Origin: Trichormus variabilis 0441
Lineage (GTDB): Bacteria; Cyanobacteriota; Cyanobacteriia; Cyanobacteriales; Nostocaceae
NCBI RefSeq assembly: GCF_009856605.1
Contig: NZ_CP047242.1
Location: forward strand, 3,912,001 to 3,976,000
DNA length: 64,000 nt
Reading direction: 5' to 3'
Shown here: positions 55,817 through 63,714 of the stretch, in pieces
Layout of the letters: every line of letters starts with the position of its first letter
Position numbering within the stretch: position 1 is the first letter of the stretch
Position numbers and translations under genes: made by a program
Notes under the pieces: generated by a model
What the model was told of the DNA's origin: nothing
The model's input: only the letters and a program-made list of their open reading frames with translations
Databases searched by the model: none

Positions 55817-56521
55817 TCATTTAACTTCTTCATACCAAATACCCACGGTTTCAAAAGAAGCATAGGCAAGCTTGAGAAAATTTACCACTCTCTGTTTGCT
55901 GATGATGCCAAATTCTTTATATTCTCTTGCATCTGCAAAGGTTAATCTATGCTGGTCTATTATATTTCTTTCTTTATAGGCAAGTTTGGGAAAATCTATA
56001 GCCTTAACATTATATTTTTTTACTACCTCTTGGATCGTTGCATCTGAGTTTACGTGTTCCCAGTCATCGCATAGGCCGAGATTTTTCACTAATATATGAG
56101 GAACTTTACCACCATAACTATTTACAGACTGCTTAAATAGATTAAGACTGTCATACCCTCCTGTTGACACAAACCACTTACAAAAATCTACTCCTTGCGA
56201 CTCTCCCAGTTCAATTAAATGATTCTTCTCAATCCATCCCTTAACGGCTCTATGAGATTGAGCCGCAAGATTAGCAATCACTGTTTTATTCATTGCTATC
56301 TCAAAAATTTTATCCGCCTTATCTGCGTGCCTTTCATCCTCTGTAAATACCGCATACTGACATATACCTTTGTAAACCCCAGCTACATCTGGATTTGACC
56401 TATCGGTTTCTACAGGTACAAATGGCATATTATTATCCAGACAATACTGAATCATCGTTCTAGCGACTAAAGACTTTCCCACCCCTCCTTTTTCTCCATC
56501 TATCAAATGAATTGTTGGCAT
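55817..56521 (-). CDS. ParA/MinD-like P-loop ATPase, orphan
   Basis: A 234-residue protein with the deviant Walker A motif GEKGGVGKSLVARTM near residues 9-23. VPVETDRSNPDVAGVYKG resembles the switch region of ParA/CobB-type ATPases. The remaining sequence (AHSQ-like AAQSHRAVKGWIEKNHLIEL, VDFCKWFVSTGGYDSLNLFK) resembles mobilisation-associated ATPases found on cyanobacterial plasmids more than chromosomal ParA. No parB, relaxase or oriT-like partner is visible nearby, so its role in partition or mobilisation is unproven. It may be a remnant of an integrated plasmid or element. Confidence 0.8.
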   Translation of the reverse strand: MPTIHLIDGEKGGVGKSLVARTMIQYCLDNNMPFVPVETDRSNPDVAGVYKGICQYAVFTEDERHADKADKIFEIAMNKTVIANLAAQSHRAVKGWIEKNHLIELGESQGVDFCKWFVSTGGYDSLNLFKQSVNSYGGKVPHILVKNLGLCDDWEHVNSDATIQEVVKKYNVKAIDFPKLAYKERNIIDQHRLTFADAREYKEFGIISKQRVVNFLKLAYASFETVGIWYEEVK

Positions 56522-57241
56522 AGCTGCACCTCTCTATTTTTAAACCTAGTATTGATTTCCTGATTTTATCAGGGTTAATGTTGACCAAAAGTTTGCCGCA
56601 CAGTGCAAATATCATCTTTAGATGATGTTATAGCTTAGTATAAGAATTTGATTTGATGCTTGAACAAATCGCAGTATCTATACGCTAGGCAATGCCCACC
56701 ATATCATAGTGTTTATAGTTGAGCCTGAGGCAAACTCAAATTCAGGATTTAGCTCATCTGTGTAACATAACTTTACTATCCCTGGTGATTTCCATATATC
56801 TCTCTGGAATCACTGGCAATAAAATCATCGATACTTCCTCTCAAGGTTAGATGAAAATCCTCTGTTTCTTGCTCTTCCTTAGTTTTACTTTTGCCTCGTC
56901 ACAGTTAAGAGAAAACACGGTGAGCAAGGACGGATATAGACAATATGAAAATTTGATTTGATTTTTGTCTAAAATTAGCTATTTGTAGCGTTTTTGCCAA
57001 AATTAAAGTACGATCATCGAAGCTTTTCTTGGTTATGCGATCGCTAACAAAGCCTGATTCAGATAACATGATCAAATAGTGCGAAAAAAATTTTGCCTTG
57101 GGTTAAGAGGAACTTAACCTGATATAGTTCTCATGTACTATTTAGCCTTGTCTTTTTAGCAATCAAATCAGATTCAGATATTTACTAATTATTTATTAAT
57201 CTAGATTAAGTATCTTACGAAAATTAATATATAGTCTCACT
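56522..57241. other. 720-base gap between ParA-like and kinase genes
   Basis: No substantial gene. A possible 36-residue frame at 56851-56961 is listed separately. GGCAATGCCCACCATATCAT near 56690 is a fragment of a common hairpin repeat. The stretch is AT-rich and includes the kinase promoter region. Confidence 0.5.
56851..56961 (+). CDS. Possible 36-residue secreted peptide, very uncertain
   Basis: The frame reads MKILCFLLFLSFTFASSQLR and then a charged tail ending YENLI. The first 17 residues look like a signal peptide with an ASS cleavage site. AAGG lies five bases before the ATG. Chance occurrence in AT-rich DNA is quite possible. Confidence 0.2.
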   Translation: MKILCFLLFLSFTFASSQLRENTVSKDGYRQYENLI

Positions 57242-58897
57242 ATGTTTCAGAAGCTAGATATTAAATCAATTTTTTTTAAATTGCTTCGTCTCCCGTTCAA
57301 ACTGCTACCATCTCAGTTAATTACTCTCACGGTTGTACTAACTCTCCTATTATTTTTGCCACAAACATGGGTCACTTGGCAAGCTTACAATGATTTCAAT
57401 AGTATTATCAAAAATGAATTAAGACTACAGAGTCTTAGTGAAAAAATTACTTATTATGATGAAGTTCTGACAATGTCAGCACGCATGAATGCTGTAACAG
57501 CTAATTCTGTGTGGGAAAGAAGGTATCGTCAATTTGAACCTTTATTAGATGCAGTAATTAAAGAATCTATTCAACTTGCGCCCGAAGTTTATAATAATCA
57601 AGATGCTAAGGAAACTGATTTAGCAAATAAACGTTTAGTGGAGATGGAATATAAATCTTTTGATTTAGTAAGAAAAGGCCAAGCACTAGCTGCGAGATCA
57701 CTTTTACTAAGTTCACAATATGAATCGGAGAAACGAAAGTACGCATCCGGTGTTAATAAAATCAATCAGGCGATCGCTATACTGATAGATGAAAGAGTCT
57801 TAAAATATAAAATATATCTATTGTGGTCAATTGGTGGCTCAGTTACTAGCTTGGCTTTTCTTATCCCTTCATGGTTATTGGTATTACGTTTATTAAAGAA
57901 TTATTTAACAACCAGTAAAATGGCTCAAATAACACTCAGGGATCTCAATTATGAATTAGAGATGCGCGTAGAAAAAAGAGCAAAAGAATTGCGATATAAA
58001 AATGATCAACTAACCCAAACATTACAAAAATTACAACAAACTCAGCTTCAATTAATTCAAACTGAAAAAATGTCATCTCTGGGTGAGATGGTGGCTGGTA
58101 TTGCCCATGAAATAAATAATCCGATTACTTTTGTTAAAAACAACGTTAGTTATGTCAAGGAATACTCCCAGGATTTATTAAACCTAATACGGAGTTATCA
58201 AGATTACTATACCCAACCCCCCGATATTATCCAAGTACAAATTAACGAGATAGATTTAGAATTTATCCAGGGAGATTTTATCAAAATCCTCAACTCTATA
58301 GAATACGGCACTGATAGAGTTGAGAAAATTGTTAAATCCCTACGTAATTTTTCTCGCCTTGATGAAGCCGAAATTAAATCAGTCGATATTCATGAAGGAA
58401 TTGATAGCACTTTGATGATTCTATCTCACCGATTGACAGCTATAGACAAACATCCAGAAATTTTGCTCATCAAAGAATATGCTTCATTACCATTGGTAGA
58501 ATGTTATCCTGGTTTACTCAATCAGGTTTTTATGAATATTCTTGTTAATGCCATAGATGCTTTACATGAATATAATTGGCAACGCACAGATGATGAAATT
58601 AAGAATAGCCCTTCTAGGATTCAGATTTGCACTCATCAAATGAATGAATCTTGGATACAAATTCGGATTATCGATAATGGTATAGGTATTCCAGAAAATA
58701 TTCGTGACAAATTGTTTAATCCATTTTTTACAACTAAGCCACTAGGTAAAGGTACGGGTATAGGATTATCAATTAGTTACCAAATTATTGTGGAGAAGCA
58801 TACTGGAAAGCTGTACTGTAATTCTACAGAAGAACAAGGTACAGAATTTGTGATTGAAATTCCAATTACTCAAAATTCGTCTACATTCACGAATTAG
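57242..58897 (+). CDS. Membrane sensor histidine kinase
   Basis: A 551-residue kinase. Membrane segments lie at about 24-44 and 188-215, enclosing a ~140-residue helical extracytoplasmic domain ([40 protein letters not shown]) of four-helix-bundle type. A coiled coil (about 232-275) leads to the kinase core with His289 in [13 protein letters not shown]-box [28 protein letters not shown] and [14 protein letters not shown]. The kinase core is of the same type as the soluble kinases at 22753, 24458 and 27202, but has a membrane sensor in place of a receiver. No response regulator is adjacent, so its partner is encoded elsewhere. Confidence 0.93.
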   Translation: MFQKLDIKSIFFKLLRLPFKLLPSQLITLTVVLTLLLFLPQTWVTWQAYNDFNSIIKNELRLQSLSEKITYYDEVLTMSARMNAVTANSVWERRYRQFEPLLDAVIKESIQLAPEVYNNQDAKETDLANKRLVEMEYKSFDLVRKGQALAARSLLLSSQYESEKRKYASGVNKINQAIAILIDERVLKYKIYLLWSIGGSVTSLAFLIPSWLLVLRLLKNYLTTSKMAQITLRDLNYELEMRVEKRAKELRYKNDQLTQTLQKLQQTQLQLIQTEKMSSLGEMVAGIAHEINNPITFVKNNVSYVKEYSQDLLNLIRSYQDYYTQPPDIIQVQINEIDLEFIQGDFIKILNSIEYGTDRVEKIVKSLRNFSRLDEAEIKSVDIHEGIDSTLMILSHRLTAIDKHPEILLIKEYASLPLVECYPGLLNQVFMNILVNAIDALHEYNWQRTDDEIKNSPSRIQICTHQMNESWIQIRIIDNGIGIPENIRDKLFNPFFTTKPLGKGTGIGLSISYQIIVEKHTGKLYCNSTEEQGTEFVIEIPITQNSSTFTN

Positions 58898-58999
58898 ATA
58901 ACGCTATTTAACAATTGTCGAAGTAAAAATAGGTGTCCCTGGGCTTTGGGGTTTTTGGACAAGTCTAATAGTTTCTTGACAAACTACTAGTAGAGACTG

Positions 59000-59638
59000 T
59001 TATGTTCCCGGACGAGAGCGAATATGATCGGGTATGTGATGGCGATCGCCTAATATTTCTAATAAAGGGCCATTAACGTCAAATTTTACCATACTTACCG
59101 ACGCGACCAAAATATTCACCCGATAGCGATAGCGTCCCAAATCAATCCCTAGTAGACTGCAAAGCATAATCCGAATCGTGGCTTTATGGGAAACTACTAA
59201 AACATTGCCTTGGGGATGTTTTTCCTGAATTTCCGCAATTACAGGCATAGAACGATTAGCAATATCTACCGCCGTTTCGCCACCTAGTGGTGCATTCCAA
59301 GCGGGTTCTGTCAACCATTTGACATAGTTTTCTGAGTAATTCTCTTGGGCAAAGGTTTTACTCTTAGTTTCCCATTCGCCGTAACTACCTTCTCTAAGTC
59401 CGTCACGCAACTGCATCTCCATACCAATAGCATCACAAAATGGCTTGGCTGTGGCAATTGTGCGTTTCATCGGGCTAACATAAACCGCTTCCCACTTCAA
59501 TTTTTGATAAACCTTAGCAAAACTTTCTGCCATCTGCACCCCTTCAGAGGTCAAATCTGCATCAGTTTTACCGCAGAAATTACCACTTTGACTAAAAGTA
59601 GTTTCTCCATGTCGCAGTAAATATAAATTGAGTGTCAT
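59000..59638 (-). CDS. Histidine phosphatase family protein (phosphoglycerate-mutase-like)
   Basis: A 212-residue member of the branch-1 histidine phosphatase superfamily. The catalytic motif is LLRHGETTF with His10. Further conserved elements are SPMKRTIATAKPFCD, the acid residue region LREGSYGEWE, and the second His in VVSHKATIRIML. Such proteins may be phosphoglycerate mutases, alpha-ribazole phosphatases or broad phosphatases; the sequence alone does not decide. It is transcribed toward the convergent kinase gene with a 100-base gap. Confidence 0.9.
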   Translation of the reverse strand: MTLNLYLLRHGETTFSQSGNFCGKTDADLTSEGVQMAESFAKVYQKLKWEAVYVSPMKRTIATAKPFCDAIGMEMQLRDGLREGSYGEWETKSKTFAQENYSENYVKWLTEPAWNAPLGGETAVDIANRSMPVIAEIQEKHPQGNVLVVSHKATIRIMLCSLLGIDLGRYRYRVNILVASVSMVKFDVNGPLLEILGDRHHIPDHIRSRPGT

Positions 59639-59800
59639 AGCTTATATTGCGATTGGGATAAAGGAGTTTGTGCAGAAATAAACTACCATCAATCTCACAA
59701 TCGAGTATGTAACATCTGGACAAAGTAATCAACCCAAAGAGCCAATCAACCACAAAATTTTGAGATGGGACTGACAAAATAAATATAGTAACAAGCTCAA

Positions 59801-60019
59801 TTACGCAACTTGATAAACTGTTGGCTGGGGAAGTGGTTCATTTGTGGCTTCGTAAGCCATAATTAGGGATTCTAACGCTTCAATACCGTTCGCTACAGTT
59901 TCCTCATAAGTATCGCCATGAGTGCGCCAATGCTGTCCGGGAAAATCAGGAAATCCAACTAAGAAGCAGTTATCTTCAACAGACCATTGAATTAACATTG
60001 GATACTTAAATTTACTCAT
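59801..60019 (-). CDS. HicB-like antitoxin-family protein
   Basis: A 72-residue protein with the HicB-type partial RNase H fold: MLIQWSVEDNCFLVGFPDFP, then HGDTYEETVANGIEALESLI. It lacks a DNA-binding C-terminal extension. It begins with ATG 60019, which lies inside the 3' end of an upstream 50-codon frame (8-base overlap), a typical two-gene arrangement. No HicA-type toxin (short double-stranded RNA-binding fold with a G-S-H motif) is visible next to it. Stand-alone HicB-like genes are common in cyanobacteria. Confidence 0.82.
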   Translation of the reverse strand: MSKFKYPMLIQWSVEDNCFLVGFPDFPGQHWRTHGDTYEETVANGIEALESLIMAYEATNEPLPQPTVYQVA

Positions 60020-60164
60020 CTTCCTGATTCTCCTGCTGTTGTTTCTCCTCTACCTCTTTTATAGCTTGTTGTACATCTTTTTCTTGGTAGGGTTTAGCGT
60101 CCGAACTATCTTTCCCTGAAACAGTTAGCTTTCCAGCATATAAGGGATTTAACCCGCAAATCAT
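60012..60164 (-). CDS. 50-residue protein overlapping the HicB-like gene
   Basis: The frame from ATG 60164 reads MICGLNPLYAGKLTVSGKDS, then an acidic, Gln- and Glu-rich helical tail (EVEEKQQQENQEDE) to TAA at 60012-60014. Its end overlaps the HicB-like start by eight bases (GATGAGTAAA), suggesting translational coupling. An upstream in-frame TAG limits the frame on the 5' side. I do not recognise the sequence. It is not HicA-like. Confidence 0.5.
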   Translation of the reverse strand: MICGLNPLYAGKLTVSGKDSSDAKPYQEKDVQQAIKEVEEKQQQENQEDE

Positions 60165-60234
60165 TCGGCTTGCTGCTATTTAGCGCTAATACGTGGGAAC
60201 ACTATGCAATGACAAGTGTTTGCAGGATATCGAA

Positions 60235-60567
60235 ATGAAAAGAAAAAGAATTTTATTGGGAGATAAGGACGTTATTTCAACACAGAAGGATAAAAGCCCT
60301 ATAAGCGCATCAACATTTAAGGCTAACGAAATTCATTGCTATTTACGCGACAAAATAACAAGAGATATAGGTTCAGAAGCAGCAATTTCCTGGGTGTTTG
60401 AAGGATTGCCGTGTGAAGTTATAAGGGAAAATACACCTGAGTGGCAATCTGGGAAAGTTTGGATATCTCTAGAGTTTGTACCGGATGACTTAGAAAATGA
60501 CAGCGCTAAGGATTTGGCTGAATCTCCTTTAGACGACTTACGCACGGAATTACTTGATAAGAGCTAA
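60235..60567 (+). CDS. KGK-domain protein
   Basis: A protein of 110 residues if started at ATG 60235 (MKRKRILLGDKDVISTQ), or 124 from ATG 60193. It matches the cyanobacterial KGK family: an early ILLGDKDVIS block, AISWVFEGLPCEVIRENTPE, WQSGKVWISLEFVPDD and the terminal ESPLDDLRTEL. The function of this family is unknown. It is the last gene before the transposon-like end at 60755, so it belongs to the resident chromosome, or to an older insertion. Confidence 0.8.
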   Translation: MKRKRILLGDKDVISTQKDKSPISASTFKANEIHCYLRDKITRDIGSEAAISWVFEGLPCEVIRENTPEWQSGKVWISLEFVPDDLENDSAKDLAESPLDDLRTELLDKS

Positions 60568-60754
60568 ATGCCATACCCCGTACCCTTCTAAAATATGCCA
60601 TTTAAAACGCCATTCGGAATCGCTTATTTAATGCCTTTAAATATGGCATTGTTTTGAAGATATGGGGGTATGTCTACTTGTGGTAAAAATAGTGTTTTTG
60701 CTTGCCACTAACACAGAAAAATAAAGGAAGCAATATGTATAAATTATTACAAGC
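60568..60754. other. Spacer between KGK gene and transposon-like end
   Basis: Holds an inverted pair, AATATGCCATTTAAA near 60590 and TTTAAATATGGCATT near 60640, that may terminate the KGK transcript. Otherwise featureless AT-rich DNA. Confidence 0.45.
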
Positions 60755-60991
60755 TGTACATTCACATATTAGATGTCGCTATTTAACAAATTAATGTCGC
60801 AAGCTTTAAAGCATAAAACCCTTTCCCCGTAAGGATTTTATAGATTTATATGATTGTATAAAAGTGACTAGAGATTTTTCATGGTTTTCACAAATTGAGG
60901 TCGCAAACCCGATAATTTCACAATTTAAGAGTCGTTTATTTTCTTCAGCCAGACAACCTAACGTTAAACGGCTTCACGAATTAGATGTCGC
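60755..60991 (+). mobile_element. Tn7-like (CAST-like) transposon end with five putative TnsB sites
   Basis: The terminal hexamer TGTACA (60755-60760) is followed directly by repeats of a 19-base motif, consensus TTCACAAATTAGATGTCGC: 60761-60779, 60783-60800, 60887-60904, 60917-60935 and 60973-60991. All copies are in the same orientation, with the two outermost 22 bases apart and the others more spread. TGTACA ends with reiterated ATTAATGTCGC-type TnsB sites are a hallmark of cyanobacterial Tn7-like elements, including type V-K CRISPR-associated transposons. No TnsB/TnsC/TniQ or Cas gene is in the window, so the other end and machinery must lie to the right, or this is a remnant end. Confidence 0.78.
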
Positions 60992-61392
60992 ATTCCTGAG
61001 AGTGGCAATATATTTACTTACTCTAAAAGATAAAACCTGATTAATGGCAGTATGGCTGCATCAGTGCTGGAAAATTAACTGTCTTATCCTATTTCAGTGT
61101 ATAACTAAAAAAATTAGCTACTAATCTTACATAACGAGGTTTCAGTTGTGGCGTTTCAACCTGAAGACATTCTAGAGGGTGGCCGTTCGATTCGTCCTTT
61201 CCTTCCAGAACTTTTAGGAAATGATGCGGTTCAAGTAGACAAGCAATTGGCTGAACTTTTAGCAAAAGCTATGGCTGGACAGCAAGTCGAGCAGCAGATT
61301 TTAGAAATACTCAAAAGTCACCCAGATACTCGCAATTGGATAGCGGAGTTTCTTAGTAATACTAAATTGGGAAAGGAAGTATTAATTGAATA

Positions 61393-62522
61393 ACTGAGGT
61401 CAAATTTGGCAAATCCAATCAAACCCAACCTTGCCATGAACAATTTGAGGGTGAGACATTAACCATTGACAACGAGAAATTAACACAGTTTCTAGTTCAT
61501 CGAGAGTAGAAAACATCTGATTAGCAACAGCTTCACGTAGAAGCGACCAAACACACTCAGTCGGTTGGAGTTGAGGTGTATAAGCAGGCAGAGGAAACAG
61601 AATGATACCAGCTGGCAACATTAATTGTTTACTGGTATGCCAACCAGCTTGATCAACAAGCAAAACAATGATTTTGTGATGATGAGGATTGACTTCAGCG
61701 GCAAAAGCATCTAAAGCCATTTGCATGACAGCAATGTTGACTCTGGGTAAAATCAAGAAAAAACTCTCGCCAGTAGCTGGATGGACAAATCCATAAGTAT
61801 AAAGCCATTGGTAACGAGTGCGATGCACAGCATTGGGACGATGACCTACTGGTGTCCAAACTCGACGGACGATGGGTTTGAGGCCTAATCGAGCTTCATC
61901 TTCTGCCCAAACTTCAACTGATTTGTGCGGATGGAGGAAACGTAACAATCGCACAAACTCCGTTAACTCAGTTTTAAACATCTGTCTTTGAACAAAAGTT
62001 GCCGCCTCAGTATGCAGAGGTCGTGGTTGTTGCAGACTAAATCCTAGCCTTTTGAGGTAATCCCAAGCTGTAGTGACATGGAGTGTAATTCCAAACTGTA
62101 CTCGGATCAATTCCCCTACTTTTGGCGCACTCCATAACCCCCCATCTTCTGGTGGTGAAGCTAACCTTTGGCGCAACCACTGTTGTTGCTCGTTTGTGAG
62201 TGCAAGTTTTTTTCCTCCTGGTTTCAGTTTCTGTTGATTGATGATTCCGTTTGCTCCTAGCTTGTTGTATCGCCGCACGATTTTTCTCACCCAGTCCCCT
62301 GAGAATCCCACAATCTCTGCTACCTTTTGCGCTGACAACTGTGGTTGTTGATTGAGCAATTTAATCACTAACCATCGGGTTTTCTCTTGTGCATCTTCAC
62401 ATCGGCGATAACTTTGTTCTATTTCTTCTGTTGATAGATGCTCTGTTAGTTTTATCCTGGGACGTACCATTTTTCTAGCCTTTTTCCCTCTGCTTCAAAT
62501 GATACTACCTTTCCCTATTCAG
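61393..62522 (-). mobile_element. IS630-family insertion sequence, about 1130 bp
   Basis: Bounded by TA on each side (61391-61392 and 62523-62524), as expected for TA-targeting IS630/Tc1 elements. The left end starts ACTGAGGTCAAATTTGG and the right end, read inward on the minus strand, starts CTGAATAGGGAAAGG. Inverted-repeat similarity is weak beyond CTGA, so the borders rest mainly on the TA duplication and restored reading frame. It contains one intact transposase gene. Confidence 0.75.
61400..62470 (-). CDS. IS630-family transposase
   Basis: A 356-residue DDE transposase. The N-terminal ~140 residues hold helix-turn-helix segments (QLSAQKVAEIVGFSGDWVRK, RYNKLGANGIINQQKLKPGG) and a winged-helix region. 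The catalytic domain has the first Asp in VWAEDEARLGLKP, the second in IVLLVDQAGWHTSK and the final Glu in AYTPQLQPTECVWSLL. It is in a single uninterrupted frame, unlike many IS630 relatives that need frameshifting, so the element may still be active. It is oriented opposite to the gene it interrupts. Confidence 0.93.
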   Translation of the reverse strand: MVRPRIKLTEHLSTEEIEQSYRRCEDAQEKTRWLVIKLLNQQPQLSAQKVAEIVGFSGDWVRKIVRRYNKLGANGIINQQKLKPGGKKLALTNEQQQWLRQRLASPPEDGGLWSAPKVGELIRVQFGITLHVTTAWDYLKRLGFSLQQPRPLHTEAATFVQRQMFKTELTEFVRLLRFLHPHKSVEVWAEDEARLGLKPIVRRVWTPVGHRPNAVHRTRYQWLYTYGFVHPATGESFFLILPRVNIAVMQMALDAFAAEVNPHHHKIIVLLVDQAGWHTSKQLMLPAGIILFPLPAYTPQLQPTECVWSLLREAVANQMFSTLDELETVLISRCQWLMSHPQIVHGKVGFDWICQI

Positions 62523-62703
62523 TATAAGCAGCAGGTATCAAAAGGTTTTCAGCCACTTCCAGGTCAAGGCCAAGCATTATCTGCTCAAAAGTATATATGT
62601 CCTCAAGGGGACTACGTTTGGTATCGTCGGGTTGTTGGAGCGACAATCCCAACCTGTCCTACTCATGGTGTCCTGCTAATACCTGCTGATCAGTAATAAA
62701 AAT

Positions 62704-63609
62704 ATGCCAACCAAATTTTTGGAAAGTCTGGGTGGAAAACTTGCAGAAAACTGGGCTGCAAACATACTGACACCAGCCTTTGTCTTTTGGATGGGGGGAC
62801 TATTAGCTTGGGTCTGGCGTTTTGGTCGAAAACCTTTGGAAGATTGGCTCAAGCAGCAACCAGAATCTTTGCTAATTGCTGTTACGGTAACTGGTTTGCT
62901 GGTGATTGCTGTCTCAGCTTTTGTGGTTCAAAGGTTTGATTTATCTGTTTTAAGATTTTTAGAAGGCTATTGGTCTCGGTGGTTGCAACCTTTTCGACGC
63001 TGGATGATACAGCAACAAGAGCAAGATTTTAAACGAAAAGATAAGCGTTGGCAAACTCTGGCTGATGAAAAAGATATAACTAATGAGGAATTGGAGGAAT
63101 ATGTGATGTTAGATGGACAACTTATGCAGTTTCCATCTCAAATTAATAGATTCATGCCTACAAAGTTAGGCAACATTCTTAGAGCGGCTGAAAGCCGTCC
63201 TTATGATAAGTATGGCTTGGATGCTGTAATTTGCTGGTCTCGCCTCTGGCTAATATTACCAGATGGGGTAAAGAAAGAATTACAGGAAGCACGGTCAAGT
63301 TTGAACACAGCAGCCCGTTTTTGGCTCTGGAGTTTGCTGTTTATCGTATGGGCTGTTTGGGCTTGGTGGGCTGTTCTTGCTGGGTTGCTGGGGATGGCAT
63401 TTGCTTATAACTGGGCTGTTGATGCAGCAGGAGTCTACTGTAGCTTGTTGGAGTCCGCTTTTGATTTGTACCGCTTAGAACTTTATAAATCCCTTCGTTG
63501 GCCAATACCTATTAATCCTAAGCAAGAGCGAGAGTTAGGTAAGCAATTGACAAATTATTTATGGCGAGGTTCTGATGACGACAGACCAATATTTAAGCCT
63601 CTACAGTGA
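62704..63609 (+). CDS. Multi-pass membrane protein of unknown function
   Basis: A 301-residue protein. Hydrophobic segments lie at about 22-40, 55-76, 205-222 and 224-245, leaving a large polar cytoplasmic middle (about 85-200) with a charged helical part (QQEQDFKRKDKRWQTLADEK) and SRPYDKYGLDAVICWSRLWL. I do not recognise the family. It begins seven bases after the end of the split cargo gene and is followed by a caspase-family gene, so the three are probably one transcription unit. It may anchor or be the membrane effector of the system; this is inference only. Confidence 0.7.
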   Translation: MPTKFLESLGGKLAENWAANILTPAFVFWMGGLLAWVWRFGRKPLEDWLKQQPESLLIAVTVTGLLVIAVSAFVVQRFDLSVLRFLEGYWSRWLQPFRRWMIQQQEQDFKRKDKRWQTLADEKDITNEELEEYVMLDGQLMQFPSQINRFMPTKLGNILRAAESRPYDKYGLDAVICWSRLWLILPDGVKKELQEARSSLNTAARFWLWSLLFIVWAVWAWWAVLAGLLGMAFAYNWAVDAAGVYCSLLESAFDLYRLELYKSLRWPIPINPKQERELGKQLTNYLWRGSDDDRPIFKPLQ

Positions 63610-63714
63610 AAGTGACTGTATTATGGGCAATGTCTCTAAAAAATCTCAGTAAAATTAAACACTCGCTAAAATTTTGATAAATTTTCCCAATTTCACCAAA
63701 AAGTCCCATATTAA

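Larger units (their letters stand above)
61148..62696 (+). pseudogene. Cargo gene split by an IS630-family insertion
   Basis: The left part (61148-61393, GTG start with CGAGG upstream) encodes a helical 81-residue segment beginning MAFQPEDILEGGRSIRPFLP. The right part (62525-62696) encodes YKQQVSKGFQPLPGQGQALS then KYICPQGDYVWYRR and PTCPTHGVLLIPADQ, a Cys/His zinc-ribbon-like end. Removing 61393-62522 with one copy of the flanking TA joins GAA-TAT-AAG in frame and restores a 138-codon protein, ending at TAA 62694-62696. Proteins with such a C-terminal CPxG-YxWYRR-CPTH segment occur beside caspase-family genes in cyanobacteria; I infer an adaptor role. As it stands, the first half makes an 81-residue product and the second half may be translated from ATG 62499 within the IS. 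Confidence 0.78.

Noticed and set aside
59801..60019. HicB-like gene called as a full hicAB toxin-antitoxin system
   Set aside because: No HicA fold or its conserved histidine is present in the adjoining small frame, so only the HicB-like part is supported.
60761..60991. Spaced TTCACAAATTAGATGTCGC motifs considered as a degenerate CRISPR array
   Set aside because: Spacing is irregular (22 to over 100 bases), the motif is about 19 bases, and the array begins at TGTACA, which fits transposase-binding sites better.
61400..62470. IS630 transposase considered as the Tn7-like element's own transposase
   Set aside because: It is a TA-targeting IS630-type enzyme that interrupts a cargo gene; it is not TnsB-like and its own ends differ from TGTACA.
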